From assembly GCF_023898315.1 (NCBI RefSeq), contig NC_064619.1, forward strand, positions 299,684,150 to 299,748,149: a DNA stretch of 64,000 nt. Direction: 5' to 3'. The DNA comes from Schistocerca nitens (lineage: Eukaryota; Arthropoda; Insecta; Orthoptera; Acrididae). The stretch's first letter is position 1. Each line of letters starts with the position of its first letter. Both the position numbers and the translations under genes were made by a program. This document shows, in pieces, positions 30,837-42,118 of the stretch. Below the pieces are notes generated by a model. That model was given only the letters and a program-made list of their open reading frames with translations, was not told where the DNA came from and did no database searches.

Positions 30837-32025
30837 TACACTGAAGAACCAAAGAAACCTGGTACACCTGCCTAATATTGTCTAGGGCCCCCGCGAGCAC
30901 GCAGAAGTGCCGCAATACGACGTGGCATGGGCATGTCTGAAGTAGTGCTGGAGTGAACTGACACTATGAATTCTTCGTAGGTGTCCATAAATCTATAAGA
31001 GCACGAGAGGGTCGAGATCTCTTATGAACAAAACATTGCAAGGCACCCCAGGTATGCTCAATAATGTTCAAGTCTGGGAAGTTTGGTGGCTGCCCAAGGT
31101 GTTTAAACTCAGAAGAGTGTTTCTGAGCCCACTCTATGTTAATTCTGGACGTGAGGGGTGTCGCATTGTCCTGCTGTAATTTCCCAAGTACGGTGGAATG
31201 CATAATAGACATGAATGAATGCAGGTGATCAGACAGGATGCTTACGTACGGGGTCACATGTCAGAGTCTATCTAGACGTATCAGGGGCCCCATATCAAAG
31301 CAACTGCCCACGCCCCGAACCATTTCAGCGCCTCCACCAGCTTGAACAGTCCATGCAGGGTCCATGGATTCATGAGGTTGTCTCCATATCCATACGCATC
31401 CGTCCGCTCCATACAATTTGAAACGGGACTCGTCTGTCCTGGCAACATATTTCTAGTCATCAGCAGTCCAATGTCGGTGTTGACGGGCTCAGCTTTGTAT
31501 CGCGTAGTCATCAAGGGTACACGACGGGGCCTTCGGCTCCGAAATCCCATATCGATGATGTTTCGTTGAATGGTTCGCACGCTGACCCTTTTTGATGACG
31601 CAGCACTGAAATCTGCAGACATTTACGGAAGTGTTGCACTTCTTTCACATTGAACGATTTTGTTCAGTCGTCGTTGGTTCCGTTCTTGTAGGCTCTCTCT
31701 CCGACCGCAGCGATTCAGAGATTTGTTGTTTTACAGTGTTACTGATATTCACGGCACCCTCGTGAAACGGTCGTACAGGAAAATCTCCACTTCATCGCTA
31801 CCTCAGAGATGCTATGTCCCATTGCTCGTCCACCGACTATAGCACCACGTTGAAACTCACGTCTTGATAACTTGCCATTGTAGCAGCAGTAACCGATCTA
31901 ACAACTGCGCCAGACACTTGTCTTATATAGGTGTTGCCGATCGCAGCGCCGTATTCTGCCTGTTTACATATCTCTGTATTTGAATATGCATGCCTATACC
32001 AGTTTCCTTGGTGCTTCAGCGTGCA
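30837..32025 (-). mobile_element. Decayed Tc1-like transposon
   Basis: Left end CACTGAAGAACCAAAGAAACC after TA (30837-30838); right end, reversed, CACGCTGAAGCACCAAGGAAAC at 32000-32023 with the flanking TA decayed to CA. The ends are about 70-80% identical over 30 bp. The minus strand encodes a broken Tc1 transposase in at least three frames. Length is about 1185 bp against about 1.3 kb expected. Confidence 0.85.
30964..31885 (-). pseudogene. Tc1-like transposase pseudogene
   Basis: The reading order from 31885 downwards begins with the helix-turn-helix remnant SRREFQRGAIVGGRAMGHSI, HSISEVAMKW with frameshifts. A second segment (31622-31281) follows with SVRTIQRNIIDMGFRSRRP and DGWRRL-type remnants lost. 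The last segment (31257-30964) has LQQDNATPLTSRI (second Asp), FPDLNIIEHTWGAL (last Glu) and PSRALIDLW. The first catalytic Asp region is not intact, and frameshifts and stops separate the segments, so it is non-functional. It differs from both other Tc1 families in the window. Confidence 0.82.
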
Positions 32026-32689
32026 TTTTAACAGATAACTTTTTTTTTCACATAATTAATATCGAGATAGAAAATATTAATGCTCCCACCAGTCTTGACG
32101 GCTTCTCTGAATTGAACTGAAAGCTGAGCATATGCGAGATTCCCCACTCTGAACCAAGTGCCGCACAAGTGTTCTCTAGCGCGCCAATCGAAATCACTGC
32201 AACGCGTATAAAGACGATGTCATGCGTTCAATACGAATTTGTATGAGAACTTTTACAATGCTTCAAGTACAAACACACGTGTGAGCGAGAAATTAATCGT
32301 TTGTGGAAGGATGCTCAGTTTAAGTTGAGCGACAAGAATTCTCTTAGCTTTTCAATCTCTTGATTTACGCTAAGTAATCATACGATTCAAAAACAGGGTG
32401 CAAACAATGTTCTCTTTCGTCTGCTACGTACGTGAAAGGTGAATGGTAGTTAATGTGTATAGTATACCAATAAAAGTTCAGTTTTTCAGGGATCCATCAA
32501 AACGGTTTGTATTATTTCTGCGGAGCTATTGTATTCGTCTCTGTCTGGCTGTGGATACTACTCAGGGCCGGCATTTTTAATATAAAAAAAACACTGTTTA
32601 ATACGCTTTATAAATAAAACACGGTTTATTGGTGAGTTTTAATCAATGGTAAAAAAGTTAAGTTTTATGATCCAAAGTTTAAAGAAAAT
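32026..32689. other. Unrecognised interval
   Basis: AT-rich; nothing recognised until LINE-A-like sequence starts. Confidence 0.35.
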
Positions 32690-33287
32690 CTCTCACGTAA
32701 TTAATGGAGGTCATCTAACATCTCCTGTTGAGGTAACGTCTCGATTTCTCCAGGGAAGTGTGATAGGAGCGCTATCGTTCTCCATATTCATAGTGAAAAT
32801 GTGTAATAATATCGACAGTAATCATATAAGTTGGTGATGACGCTGTCGTGCATGGGGAAGTAGCGTAGGTGAGTGATTGTTGGGGGATGAGGAAGACTTA
32901 GACAGAATTTACACTTTGTACGATGAATGATAGCGTGCTTTAAAAGTAGGTAAGTTTAAGTTAATGCAGATGGGCAAGAGAAATATTCGTGTATAGTATA
33001 AATGATAAGCTGCATCACTCAGTCATATCGATTAAAAACCTAGGCGTAAGGCTAGTAGTAGGGACTGTTTACTGGGAGACTTTTTGGAACGCTTGTCCGA
33101 CTGATTCTTGATTAGTAGTCGAGAGTTGGAGATATCGACCAGGTCGTATGAAAGGAAGACGCCGAAGTAATTCAGACGCGTACTGCTCGATTCGTTAGAG
33201 GTCATTTCGACCAGTAGGAGAGTGCTACAAGAGCTTACATGGGAAAACCTTGGAGTAAAGTAGGCAATTTTCTCGCGATACGGTGCC

Positions 33288-33290
<3 letters not shown>
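32690..33290 (+). mobile_element. LINE-A-related RT fragment, strongly decayed
   Basis: The plus strand shows SRFLQGSVIGALSFSIFIV (equivalent to GVPQGSVIGPLLFSIYIND), then DDAVVHGE after a stop, and SIKNLGVRLV (KYLGVxL). Around 33070-33210 it reads RLVRLILD and RTARFVRGHF, equivalent to TLVRPILEY and RRAARFVTG. The order is that of the RT palm to thumb of LINE-A or a close relative, with many frameshifts. Confidence 0.7.

Positions 33291-33357
<67 letters not shown>
33291..33357. repeat. (GT)n microsatellite
   Basis: About 33 uninterrupted GT units inside decayed LINE sequence. Confidence 0.97.
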
Positions 33358-33459
33358 TAATCATTTTTATATATTTTTCGAAAATGTCTCTTAAATGTGT
33401 GAATAGATGCAGTTCAGTGCCAACAACGGCAGGTTGCTAGACCAGCAAATGCCAGAATA

Positions 33460-33959
33460 CCCTAAGGCTTGGTGGTTCCACTAAAGAGACAGCTTACACT
33501 ACACTCGTTCGTCCTCTGATAGAATATTGCTGCGCGGTGTGGGATCCTTACCAGGTGGGATTGCGGAGGACATCGAAAGGGTGCAAAAAAGGGCAGCTCG
33601 TTTTGTATTATCACGTAGTAGGGGAGAGAGTGTGGCAGATATGATACGCGAATTGGGATGGAAGTCATTACAGCAAAGAAGTTTTTCGTCGCGGCGAGAT
33701 CTATTTACGAAATTTCAGTCACCAACTTTCTCTTCCGAATGCGAAAATATTTTGTTGAGCCCAACCTACATAGATAGGAATGATCATCAAAATAAAATAA
33801 GAGAAATCAGAGCTCGAACAGAAAGGTTTAGGTGTTCGTTTTTCCCGCGCGCTGTTCGGGAGTGGAATGGTAGAGAGATAGTATGATTGTGGTTCGACGA
33901 ACCCTCTGCCAAGCACTTAAATGTGAATTGCAGAGTAGTCATGTAGATGTAGATGTAGG
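33460..33959 (+). mobile_element. LINE-A 3' fragment, copy 3
   Basis: The plus strand encodes TLVRPLIEYCCAVWDPYQVG with a frameshift, then EDIERVQKRAARFVLSRSRG, LSPTYIDRNDHQNKIREI and CSFFPRAVREWNGREIV. The 3' end is the GTAGATGTAGATGTAGG tail at 33942-33959. It is the reference for the copy split at 10471-11660. Confidence 0.9.
33527..33886 (+). pseudogene. LINE-A pol C-terminal fragment
   Basis: 119 open codons (GIAEDIERVQKRAARFVL, MIRELGWKSLQQRSFSSRRD, TFSSECENILLSPTYIDRND, RARTERFRCSFFPRAVREW) of the region after the RT domain. No Met start of its own and no catalytic residues. The sequence upstream (33480-33530) carries the RT thumb end in another frame. Confidence 0.87.
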
Positions 33960-34606
33960 ACGCACTTTTGGACGAAGCAATGAATTTGCACGGCTTAGTC
34001 TTAGCAAAGGACATTTCGGCAGAAGGTGCTGAACTGTGGAGAGTCGATGAAGTGTACAGTGGACACGGAAAGCGAAGTAGATTAGGTACTACCGAGGTGC
34101 TGTGACGGAAATTTAGCTTCCACCTCCGCCACGGAGAGGACAGTGTTTCCTGGAAGCGGTGTGGGGGCTGTCTGTCGGATCGCCGGTAGCAGCGGTCCGT
34201 GTCCGCGGTCGGGGTTTTACTGCTCCGTCGAGAGGCCGGGCCTCGTAATTAACACGGCGCCCTCTCCAGCGCTGTTTGCCGTGCGCATTCCGAAAGCAGG
34301 CCGCACGGCCATACGCCGCCGCTGCTCACTGCTTTGTCACTCAACGGGGCGCTTCGCTTTCTTTGTGCAACCGATACAGATGTCCGTGATATGACGCGCG
34401 ATGCCGCGCGTGGTATCAGTTCGGAGCGAACTATTCTGCGGAACAGTAGCGGTTTCTTACCTGCAGCCAAAAAATTCCGGTTCCAGGGAATTCTTCCTCG
34501 TCTTCAATTTGATTTATATTTATGGTTTTCAGTAGTAATAATAAACATCAGCGATGCGTCATTATTATTTTCTATGTGTAGGTTAGCAACAACGCGTTAT
34601 CACACA
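33960..34606. other. Unrecognised interval with GC-rich patch 34080-34470
   Basis: Positions 34080-34470 are GC/CpG-rich relative to the neighbours and do not match any repeat here. Frames at 34143-34394 (GTG start) and 34334-34753 have no recognised similarity. The patch contains a TAATTA at 34246-34251. Confidence 0.35.
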
Positions 34607-35059
34607 CAGGGCGATTCAACTAGCCCTAAATATCGGTTTGATGCAACCGGCAAAGCGTTCAAATACCACACACAACTTTCATATTCTCTCGCTCACTATG
34701 TGCAAACTGTTGGTCCTAAAGGAAAGATGAATAGGGCCTTTTATAGTAATTGAATTTTGTACTGACATAAGTCTTCTCTAGAGGCTTCTAGTTTTCGAAT
34801 TATTTAAGAAAAACGTACAAAAGTGAACTTCAAACGCATTGTTCTTGAATAACTCGCAAATTGTGTCTTCCTACGAAAACATATCCCAGTGCAAAATTTA
34901 AGTATAATAAATTTCCTAGAAAAAGGTCATGGTCATTTTTTCCTGTAGGACGAGTAGTTTGAACGTGGTTAATGGGACAATGTGAAAATCATGCGTGTGA
35001 TATTTGAAGGTGTTGTGGGTTGCATAAACGCCATTGCTAGGGGCAGCTGAACCACACTG
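34607..35059. mobile_element. MITE with CAGGGYGATTCA-type ends
   Basis: The left end CAGGGCGATTCAACTAGCCC and the right end (reverse complement) CAGTGTGGTTCAGCTGCCCC form a 20-bp imperfect inverted repeat. TA follows on the right (35060-35061), while the left flank is decayed. The 453-bp interior has no open frame with coding character. The ends resemble those of the DUF4817-type element at 10689-11553, so that transposase group is the likely source of mobility (inference). Confidence 0.6.
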
Positions 35060-35061
35060 TA

Positions 35062-35734
35062 TATGAGAGCGTGCTGTAAAGTAATGCCTCCAAGTTTTTA
35101 ATGCGAAAACCCTTAAAGCTCTTTAACTAAAACAAATTAATTGACATCTTACATCTTTATTCTTCGTGTCTACATATTTGCAGCGCTCCGCCCCTAGAGG
35201 GCTCCAAATTGTAGTGTGCAACTTGGCGGTGTTTAACTGAATGTCGGTGCATGAGAAACAGCTTGATGTAATCCAGTTTCGAATTAGGAAAGTACATCCA
35301 AACTTCAGGCATCCTCTCCTTCAGCATGACAGTGCCGTATCACACACGAGTGCTGTGACATCTCCAACAATCCAACACCTTGGGTTCACTGTCATTCATC
35401 ATCCTCCATTCAGTCCCGACTTGGTCTCATCCGCTTTTCATCTGTTTCCAGAACTTAAAGAACGTCTTCGAGGACTTCACTTTGATAGTGACGAAGTGGT
35501 GCAAGCAGAGGTGCGGTTGTACCTCCGTTAGCAAAGTCAAACGTTCTACAGTGATGGTGTCGACAAACTAGTCTCTCGTTAGGAGAAATGTATTCGTCGC
35601 CAGGGTGACTATGTTGAGAAATAAATAAGCACATATGAAGATCTAGAACATTAATAACATGTGGTTTTTTTACAAAGCTTTAACACTTTTCACATAAAAA
35701 ATTTGTAGGCATTACTTTTCATCATGCCCTTGTA
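35062..35734 (+). mobile_element. Internally deleted mariner element, copy 2 (MITE-like)
   Basis: The left end after TA (35062-35063) reads TGAGAGCGTGCTGTAAAG, TAATGCCTCCAAGTTTTTAA. The right end, reversed, reads CAAGGGCATGATGAAAAG, TAATGCCTACAAATTTTTTA before TA (35733-35734). Same layout as 4662-5322, including a 5' untranslated block (CCCCTAGAGGGCTCC) and a start codon region leading straight into the transposase C terminus. Length about 670 bp. Confidence 0.88.
35241..35531 (+). pseudogene. Mariner transposase remnant (N terminus fused to C-terminal domain)
   Basis: 96 open codons: MSVHEKQLDVIQFRIRKV at the N terminus, then HPLLQHDSAVSHTSAVTSPT (degenerate HDNARPHT with its Asp kept) and HPPFSPDLVSSAFHLFPELK (last Asp of DD34D kept as SPDLxxxxF, final catalytic Asp position altered to Ala in 'SAF'). 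It ends LRGLHFDSDEVVQAEV. Compared with about 340 residues in full transposases it lacks the DNA-binding domain after about residue 15 and the first catalytic Asp. The junction aligns with that of the copy at 4849-5154. Confidence 0.8.
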
Positions 35735-36950
35735 GTTAAACGTGCCAAAGAAAGTAATACAGAACAAGGTCAGTAGATATCTACATAAACACGGAAACAA
35801 AGTAGAACTGAAGACACAGCTAATGCATTTTAGACTGACAAATTAATCCATAAACAAACTGCGTCATTAACATTACTGTTGCAATCGAAACCCTTATCAC
35901 CGCTCTACTGCTTGGATGTTTTGGAATTTGTGTTAGCAAATGTATTCCCCTAAATTTCCAACACAAAAAAAGTTTTGAGTATTTTTTGTATGTTGATCTG
36001 CAGCTATAATACATTGCCATGTCTTTCGCACAAAAAAGTGTCTTTCCAGTTATCTCCAGCTGTCCGAAGTCTTTCAGTGTGGCATAATACGCCACGATAC
36101 CGAAGTCTTTATTTTAGGAGCTAACAAACTGAAACTCAATCAATATGTTATCATTTTCCAGTTTCTTAAATTATTTCACTAGCAAAGTACAACATATAAA
36201 TCTTCCATCTTATTTCTCCCAGCCACCATTAGGCTACTAAATTTGCCAGATAAAAGTCCGCAAGTGACGTGTCAGAGTTCTCTATCGGGCTCTGGTGAAT
36301 ACTAGAGCAATAAAGAAATTTGACGTTTTAACGCATGTTTAAAGATGAACGATAGTAATAGTCCTTATGCTGTGATAGACATTACAACAAAGTATTTTGG
36401 AGGAGTCTATTTCTGGCTCTACTAACTCAGTCAGACTTTTATAAGACTGTCTTAAATCGCATCAGGCCACAGACATCAAAGATATACTAATCTAGAAAAG
36501 AAGATATATGAGTGCTCATAATTTAGATCATTTCTAACTACTAACCTGTAAACCTCCAATCGGTGGAAGGCATGTTTCTGCTTGTGAGTAAGAACGCCTA
36601 GGAACAATTTTGAAATAACGTGCTATTGAGATAATTTAGGTGCGTGGAATGTTTCACAAAAAGAACAATTTATTTGAAAAATATGTGGTTAAACGGAGGT
36701 CCATTTAGATTCTTGGAACTTCAGACTAAGCACCACTGCTATTGTCGTAGACCGCAAAAAAATCTAAGGTCATAAGCGCCCGTGTTAGAACAGTAGAACA
36801 CTAATACGAGAAAGGAGTTAAAAACGACTATACGTTAACCCCGGTGAATGAAAGGAAAGAGAGCTAAGAACAAGGACTTCCACTTGGAGGAAGATCCACA
36901 AAATACGCCATAGAGACAACTGAGGTTCCGAACTAAAGGTTAAATGTCCT
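35735..36950. other. Unrecognised interval
   Basis: AT-rich; the 91-codon minus frame at 35820-36095 is not recognisable. Nothing else seen. Confidence 0.35.
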
Positions 36951-37224
36951 TCGCCATGTTACCGAGCGAGGTGGCGCAGTGGTTAGCACACTGGACTCGC
37001 ATTCGGGAGGACGACGGTTCAATCCCGTCTCCGGCCATCCTGATTTAGGTTTTCCGTGATTTCCCTAAATCGCTTGAGGCAAATGCCGGGATGGTTCCTT
37101 TGAAAGGGCACGGCCGATTTCCTTCCCCATCCTTCCCTCACCCGAGCTTGCGCTCCGTCTCTAATGACCTCGTTGTCGACGGGACGTTAAACACTGATCT
37201 CCTCCTCCTTCTCCTCGCCATGTT
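36951..37224 (+). mobile_element. SINE5, tRNA-derived retroposon (with TSD)
   Basis: The head GCGAGGTGGCGCAGTGGTTA (A box) and GACGGTTCAATCCCGTC (B box) is followed by CTGATTTAGGTTTTCCGTG, CGATTTCCTTCCCCATCC and the end GACGGGACGTTAAACACTG with a CTCCTCCTTC-type tail. A 10-bp target-site duplication, TCGCCATGTT, lies at 36951-36960 and 37215-37224. Close to a family consensus and probably young. Confidence 0.95.
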
Positions 37225-38435
37225 GCTACGTTGGTTAAAAAGTACGGCTGCTATGCAATAACATACAAAACATAAGAACAGGAGGTACAGTTCACGTGCC
37301 CAATCTGCATCGAGAACAAACTTTGTATGTATTTTTGACTGTTACATACCTCGCAGTGCAAAGCTGGGATGATATCGCTCGCCGGGCTCTGATCTGTGTT
37401 TTTACTGAATACATCGACAAAAGTCAACCTGGAGAAACTGGGTTGACCGTGATCCAGAGAAACGTCGAGTTCACACGAATAATGTATAGTATGTAAAGGC
37501 CGTGACAAAATGCTTGGTCAAACGTGCAGTTTCAGCACACGGTGACAGTCCAATTGGCCGCTTTCTTTCAGTGCTGCTGATCAGCGACATTTGCATTCAG
37601 GAGTATAAGCGCAGTTCTCACAGAGTTGTCCAGCGCAGTGAAGTTTCTAGGACACATGAAACGTAATGCTGCGTTCATCGACTTGAGGCTGTTGCCACGC
37701 GACGCATACCTCCTGAAGACTTTCACCAGTGTTACTTCTACCGCCTGAACGATCCTCAGCAAATGGGAGTGTCATAATACCGCTACTTAATACGCAAGTT
37801 AAAAAAAAGTCAGTTCGCTGCATAAATCTGGGAAACTTAGTAGCGCTGGAATCTTTTGTGTGAATATTCTTGGCCTGTTCACCTTCGATGTATAAAATAA
37901 AGGAACATACGGCACATACATTAGTACAAACCACTTTAATGCGGGCTAACTGTTAGACGTGCGTCACTGTTGAATAAAAAAAACGTTATACTTTAAACTT
38001 TATTTCTGGCTTGGGATTAGGTGTAGAGTAGCAAACACATACAGCATGTGTCATACACAGACCATTTATTACAAGAATAGATCCAGTATGGCAGGTAAAA
38101 TAAGGAAGTATGAGGTAATCCATCGCTTTAAACAGACGCAAAGTTTTTCTTGTTCTGTTCTAATTTACTTAATAAGACTTACTATTTATTGATCAAAGGA
38201 TGTCTGTTAGAAAATAAAAGTTAATGTGTAACAGAGGCGCTGCAAATTTTAAATCTTAGTTGAAACATATATTCAGACAGCACTGATAAAATAACATGCG
38301 GCCAAAAACGTTACATACAAACAAGTTTAGCAAAACAAACACAACAGGCCATGTATGACGGAATAAACACTAGGAAAGAGAGCGCAATTCTGATAGGCTA
38401 ATAAAAGATTCGAGAAAATTACAAATAATACGTAC
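37225..38435. other. Unrecognised interval
   Basis: AT-rich; frames at 37251-37508 and 37647-37934 (minus) are not recognisable. A stretch near 37690-37745 faintly recalls a transposase C terminus (PPEDFHQCYFYR) but is too short to call. Confidence 0.35.
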
Positions 38436-38755
38436 TAACTATAGAGGAACACTGCAGAACGATGTTGAAGTTAAGATGGGTAGATCACATAACCAATGCT
38501 TTACCGAATAGGTGTGGAGGAGAATCGAAATTTGTGGCATAACCTGACTAAACGAAGGGATGGGTTGATAGGACACCTTCTGGGACATCACTGGATAACG
38601 AATCTAGTATTCAAGGGAAGTGTGAAGGGTAAAAATTATAGAGGGAGACTCAGAGATGAATACAGTAAGCAGCTTGAAAAAGATGTACGTTGCAGTAGTT
38701 GCTCGGAGATGATGAAGAGGCTTGCACAGTGCAGAATAGAGTGTTCAAAACAACC
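38436..38755 (+). mobile_element. LINE-B internal fragment
   Basis: Plus-strand copy of the region MLKLRWVDHITN, GVEENRNLWHNLTKRRDGLI, GSVKGKNYRGRLRDEYSKQL, EKDVRCSS, collinear with 22560-22900 of the minus-strand LINE-B. One frameshift after DHITN. No tail. Confidence 0.85.
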
Positions 38756-41427
38756 TTTGTGTTGGTGCCTGCTTTAGCCTTACTTACTAAATGTGCACTA
38801 TATCAAACACAGCTGTGCGCGCGGACTGTTCCCTGAACACGGAATAAAGGCGAACCACAGACGAATATTCGACGACAGGTCTTCAGGTTCTTAAAACAAT
38901 ATACAAAAGCTTTCTTTACAGGTAGATAACAAGCGAATAAAAAGCCCATTACTTCCGATACATTGACAATGCGAACAGCAAATTTTCGCTTTAATAAGTA
39001 GAAGCATACTTGTTAGATACCTGGGAAAAGTTTAACTTGTCAGGTAGCGAGTTGTAAATGTAGTACCCTTTCGTAATGTACAGCGCCGTGGCCTTGTGTA
39101 ACAACATCTCGATTTTGATCCAGGAAAGCCTGTATTTCGGTAGTCGAGCAGAGATTTGAACTCTGTTAGACCTGAACGTGAGTGAAGTGATGAAACAAGT
39201 AACCCCCCTCTGCCGCACTCTCATGTACGGATACAGTGTGATTTGGTGTATCTTTACTTCTAGAAAGCTCCCCGACAGAGTTCGGCGATAAATACCCTGT
39301 AAAACAAATTGTATGCATACGGAATAATCGAACAAATGTGTCAGTGGACTGAGGAGTTAGGAGCAAACAGAACTCAGTTTGTTGGTCTTCAATGAGAAGC
39401 ATCGTCACAAACACAGGCAGCGGCTGGCGTACATCAAGATAGTGTGACGGGTTTACTGTTGACAGTATACACGTTTATAAATGAACTGGTGGATAATGAG
39501 TGCAGGTCGACATTGCGAGGCTATTCACATAAAACGCAGCAGGAAGTGGTGACTTCACAAACTTCCTCACAAGCGCAAGATTGTTAGCACCTGACGGAAA
39601 GAGTGACAGGTGAACCGAAATGTAAGTCCAATGTAATTAACGGGATTTAACAGATGTAAAGACCCTATGGTGTTTGACTACGGAAAGTGTTGTTAGTAAC
39701 TAAGATAACACACAACCTTCAGTTATTTTTCACTTCTTGTCCGAATCGGTTAAAGGTGGATCAACCACCACACAAATATACACTAAGGGAAGACAGATGC
39801 TAGAGTCACATTTATTGAGATAATCAATTGTGCAGTTTGCGTACGCAAAATATCACTCTCAAAACTCTCGTCCGGAGCATTATTGAATGTGAAATGAGGC
39901 CGCTTTTTTCTCAAATTATATTACATTTTTATATTTTACCCTTTCAGATTCATTTTAAATCGTCTTCGCTTGCGATGTTATATACGGCTTTTCATATTAT
40001 ACTGTTATGAACCAAAAAGTACGGCCTTCAAAACACATTTAAAATTTCTTTTATTCATTATGTATTACGTTTTCTCATCCCTTTGTGAAACGAGCTGACT
40101 TGTAGTTTTCAGACAGGCGAAATTTACTATCCATTTCAAAATATTGTCATATTTCGACTTTTTAGTCAAGCCACCTGATACGAAACTGCTAAATCTGTAT
40201 GCTACAATAGTACAGTGTACAGTGTGTTCGTTAAATCTGAAGAACAGTGACAATAGCAAAGACCTGGAAGATATTTGACAATGTGTGTATGTAAATGCTC
40301 CATCGAATACATTCTGACTCGTTACTTGTAGCTACCGGCAAAGCTAGTGATAAATGAGTTGTGTTGAGGCCTTTCACTAATTTAATCCGTTAATTTCTTC
40401 TTGGAAGTCTCCTCAATTGAAAAATCCCGTCTCTCGATAGATGACATACTGCCAAAACGTTAAATATATAATATTCATTTTCATTTTATGTGAATGGGAA
40501 TGTACATCACATTTCACGATCATGCTCGTATTTACGTATATATAATAGACTCTTGATTTTAATTGGAAGGCGAGGCAGGGTTATAAACGACGCATAGGGA
40601 TCCAATGCTGCGAGCATAAAACTGGTAGCTATTACCTTTAAACATTTCACTGCTACCAAATGTCTCTTATGAACAAGTTATATATATATATAGCAACCAT
40701 TAATTGCTTAACTGAAAGTCAACAGGATTGCGACTGCAGACTCTCATCGGAAGATACCGTCTTCAAGATGCAAATGCAGAATATAAAACTTACAGCGTGG
40801 GTAACAAATACTGAACAAGAGAAAAAAGCATGGCTTCTTAGAGGCGACCATTAATGTTCCAAAAATTTGACAGGGTGTAACCTACATGGCTCTAACTCAT
40901 GCTTCAACATGGTTATCAGTTTGAAGGAATTAAATGTTTGAAACTAAACCGGAGGAATCAAGAGAACTAATCATTGATATTAATACATTGTTGCTGCAGA
41001 GTATTGTTTCGAACATCATTTTCCTGTATAACTGCACTAGCGAAATTGCAAATTACACGGCAAATAGCGAAAGAGATTCATAGTTATAACTCTTATTTTT
41101 AGTAATTCAGGCCCCACTCCAGTTATTCTAACCTACAGGAAGTATATACATATAAAAACACTTGCAAACCTCTGAATGTTCTTAGGACACCAAGATAAGT
41201 GTGCTTAGGGACAGTAAAAGACGCCGAGAAAGGGATCGCCTTATCAATTTCTGAGTAAGAAAACACCACAGCTCTACCGACAACTATGTTAAATTGCACG
41301 ACTCATTGTACAATCTTTGTTTACTCTAAATCTCTAGAGAAGATATGGTTAACCTCAGTGAGGGGTGGAAACGCCGTAGATTCAGATAATCGAAATAGTA
41401 AACAATTACTTCGCGCAGAAAAGTTTC
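38756..41427. other. Large interval without recognisable genes
   Basis: AT-rich. A minus frame at 38991-39335 ending in KGYYIYNSLPDKLNFSQVS faintly resembles LINE C termini, but the rest does not align, so no call is made. No RNA gene, SINE or terminal repeat was seen. Confidence 0.35.
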
Positions 41428-41651
41428 CCGTGTGCAACAAAAAAATGGTTCAAATGGCTCTGAGCACTATGGGACCCAACTGCTGTGGTCATCAGTCCCC
41501 TAGAACTTAGAACTACTTAAACCTAACTAACCTAAGGACATCACACACATCCATGCCCAAGGCAGGATTCGAACCTGCGACCGTAGCAGTCGCACGGTTC
41601 CGGACTGCGCGCCTAGAACCGCGAGACCACCGCGGCCGGCCGTGTGCAACA
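41428..41651 (-). mobile_element. SINE1 copy f, divergent subfamily (with TSD)
   Basis: The tail and body are ordinary SINE1, but the tRNA head on the minus strand reads GCCGCGGTGGTCTCGCGG and TAGGCGCGCAGTCCGGAACC instead of the GTGGCCGAGCGG and TAGGCGCTACAGTCTGGAAC of the other copies. A 12-bp target-site duplication, CCGTGTGCAACA, lies at 41428-41439 and 41640-41651. It is a separate subfamily sharing the 3' module. Confidence 0.94.
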
Positions 41652-42069
41652 CACCAAAGTAATATGAGATGTAAATACGTGTGGGAATTTGTGAAGATAC
41701 AAATGTCAAGGTAAAATATTTTCCTGAAACAACAAAATATTAAACATGTTTTTTTTTTTTTTTAAGATGACTTATTCTTCTTCCATTTTCAACGGTAGGG
41801 ATGCAATCTGATGCGTAACGACGACGCGTTCAGCTCTCACAGGTATGTTTTTCGAAACATGTGGTTGCACCATGGTAGTAATAATTTATGACAAACTTTA
41901 CATCATGGCAGACGGGCACAAAAGACCCTTGATACTGCACAACTGACCATCTACCACATAAGCTTGCATTTATTGGAATCATATTCGAGATATTAGAAAA
42001 CAATTATTTTTAATGAAGATGGAAAGGAGATTACAAAGACCACGGCAAGGACACTGATTGTGTGTGTGT

Positions 42070-42118
<49 letters not shown>

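Noticed and set aside
37640..37760. Faint resemblance to a transposase C terminus (PPEDFHQCYF)
   Set aside because: Too short, with no inverted-repeat ends or catalytic motifs nearby.
38991..39335. 114-codon minus frame ending in YIYNSLPDKLN
   Set aside because: Only the last dozen residues recall LINE C termini; the remainder does not align to either LINE family here.
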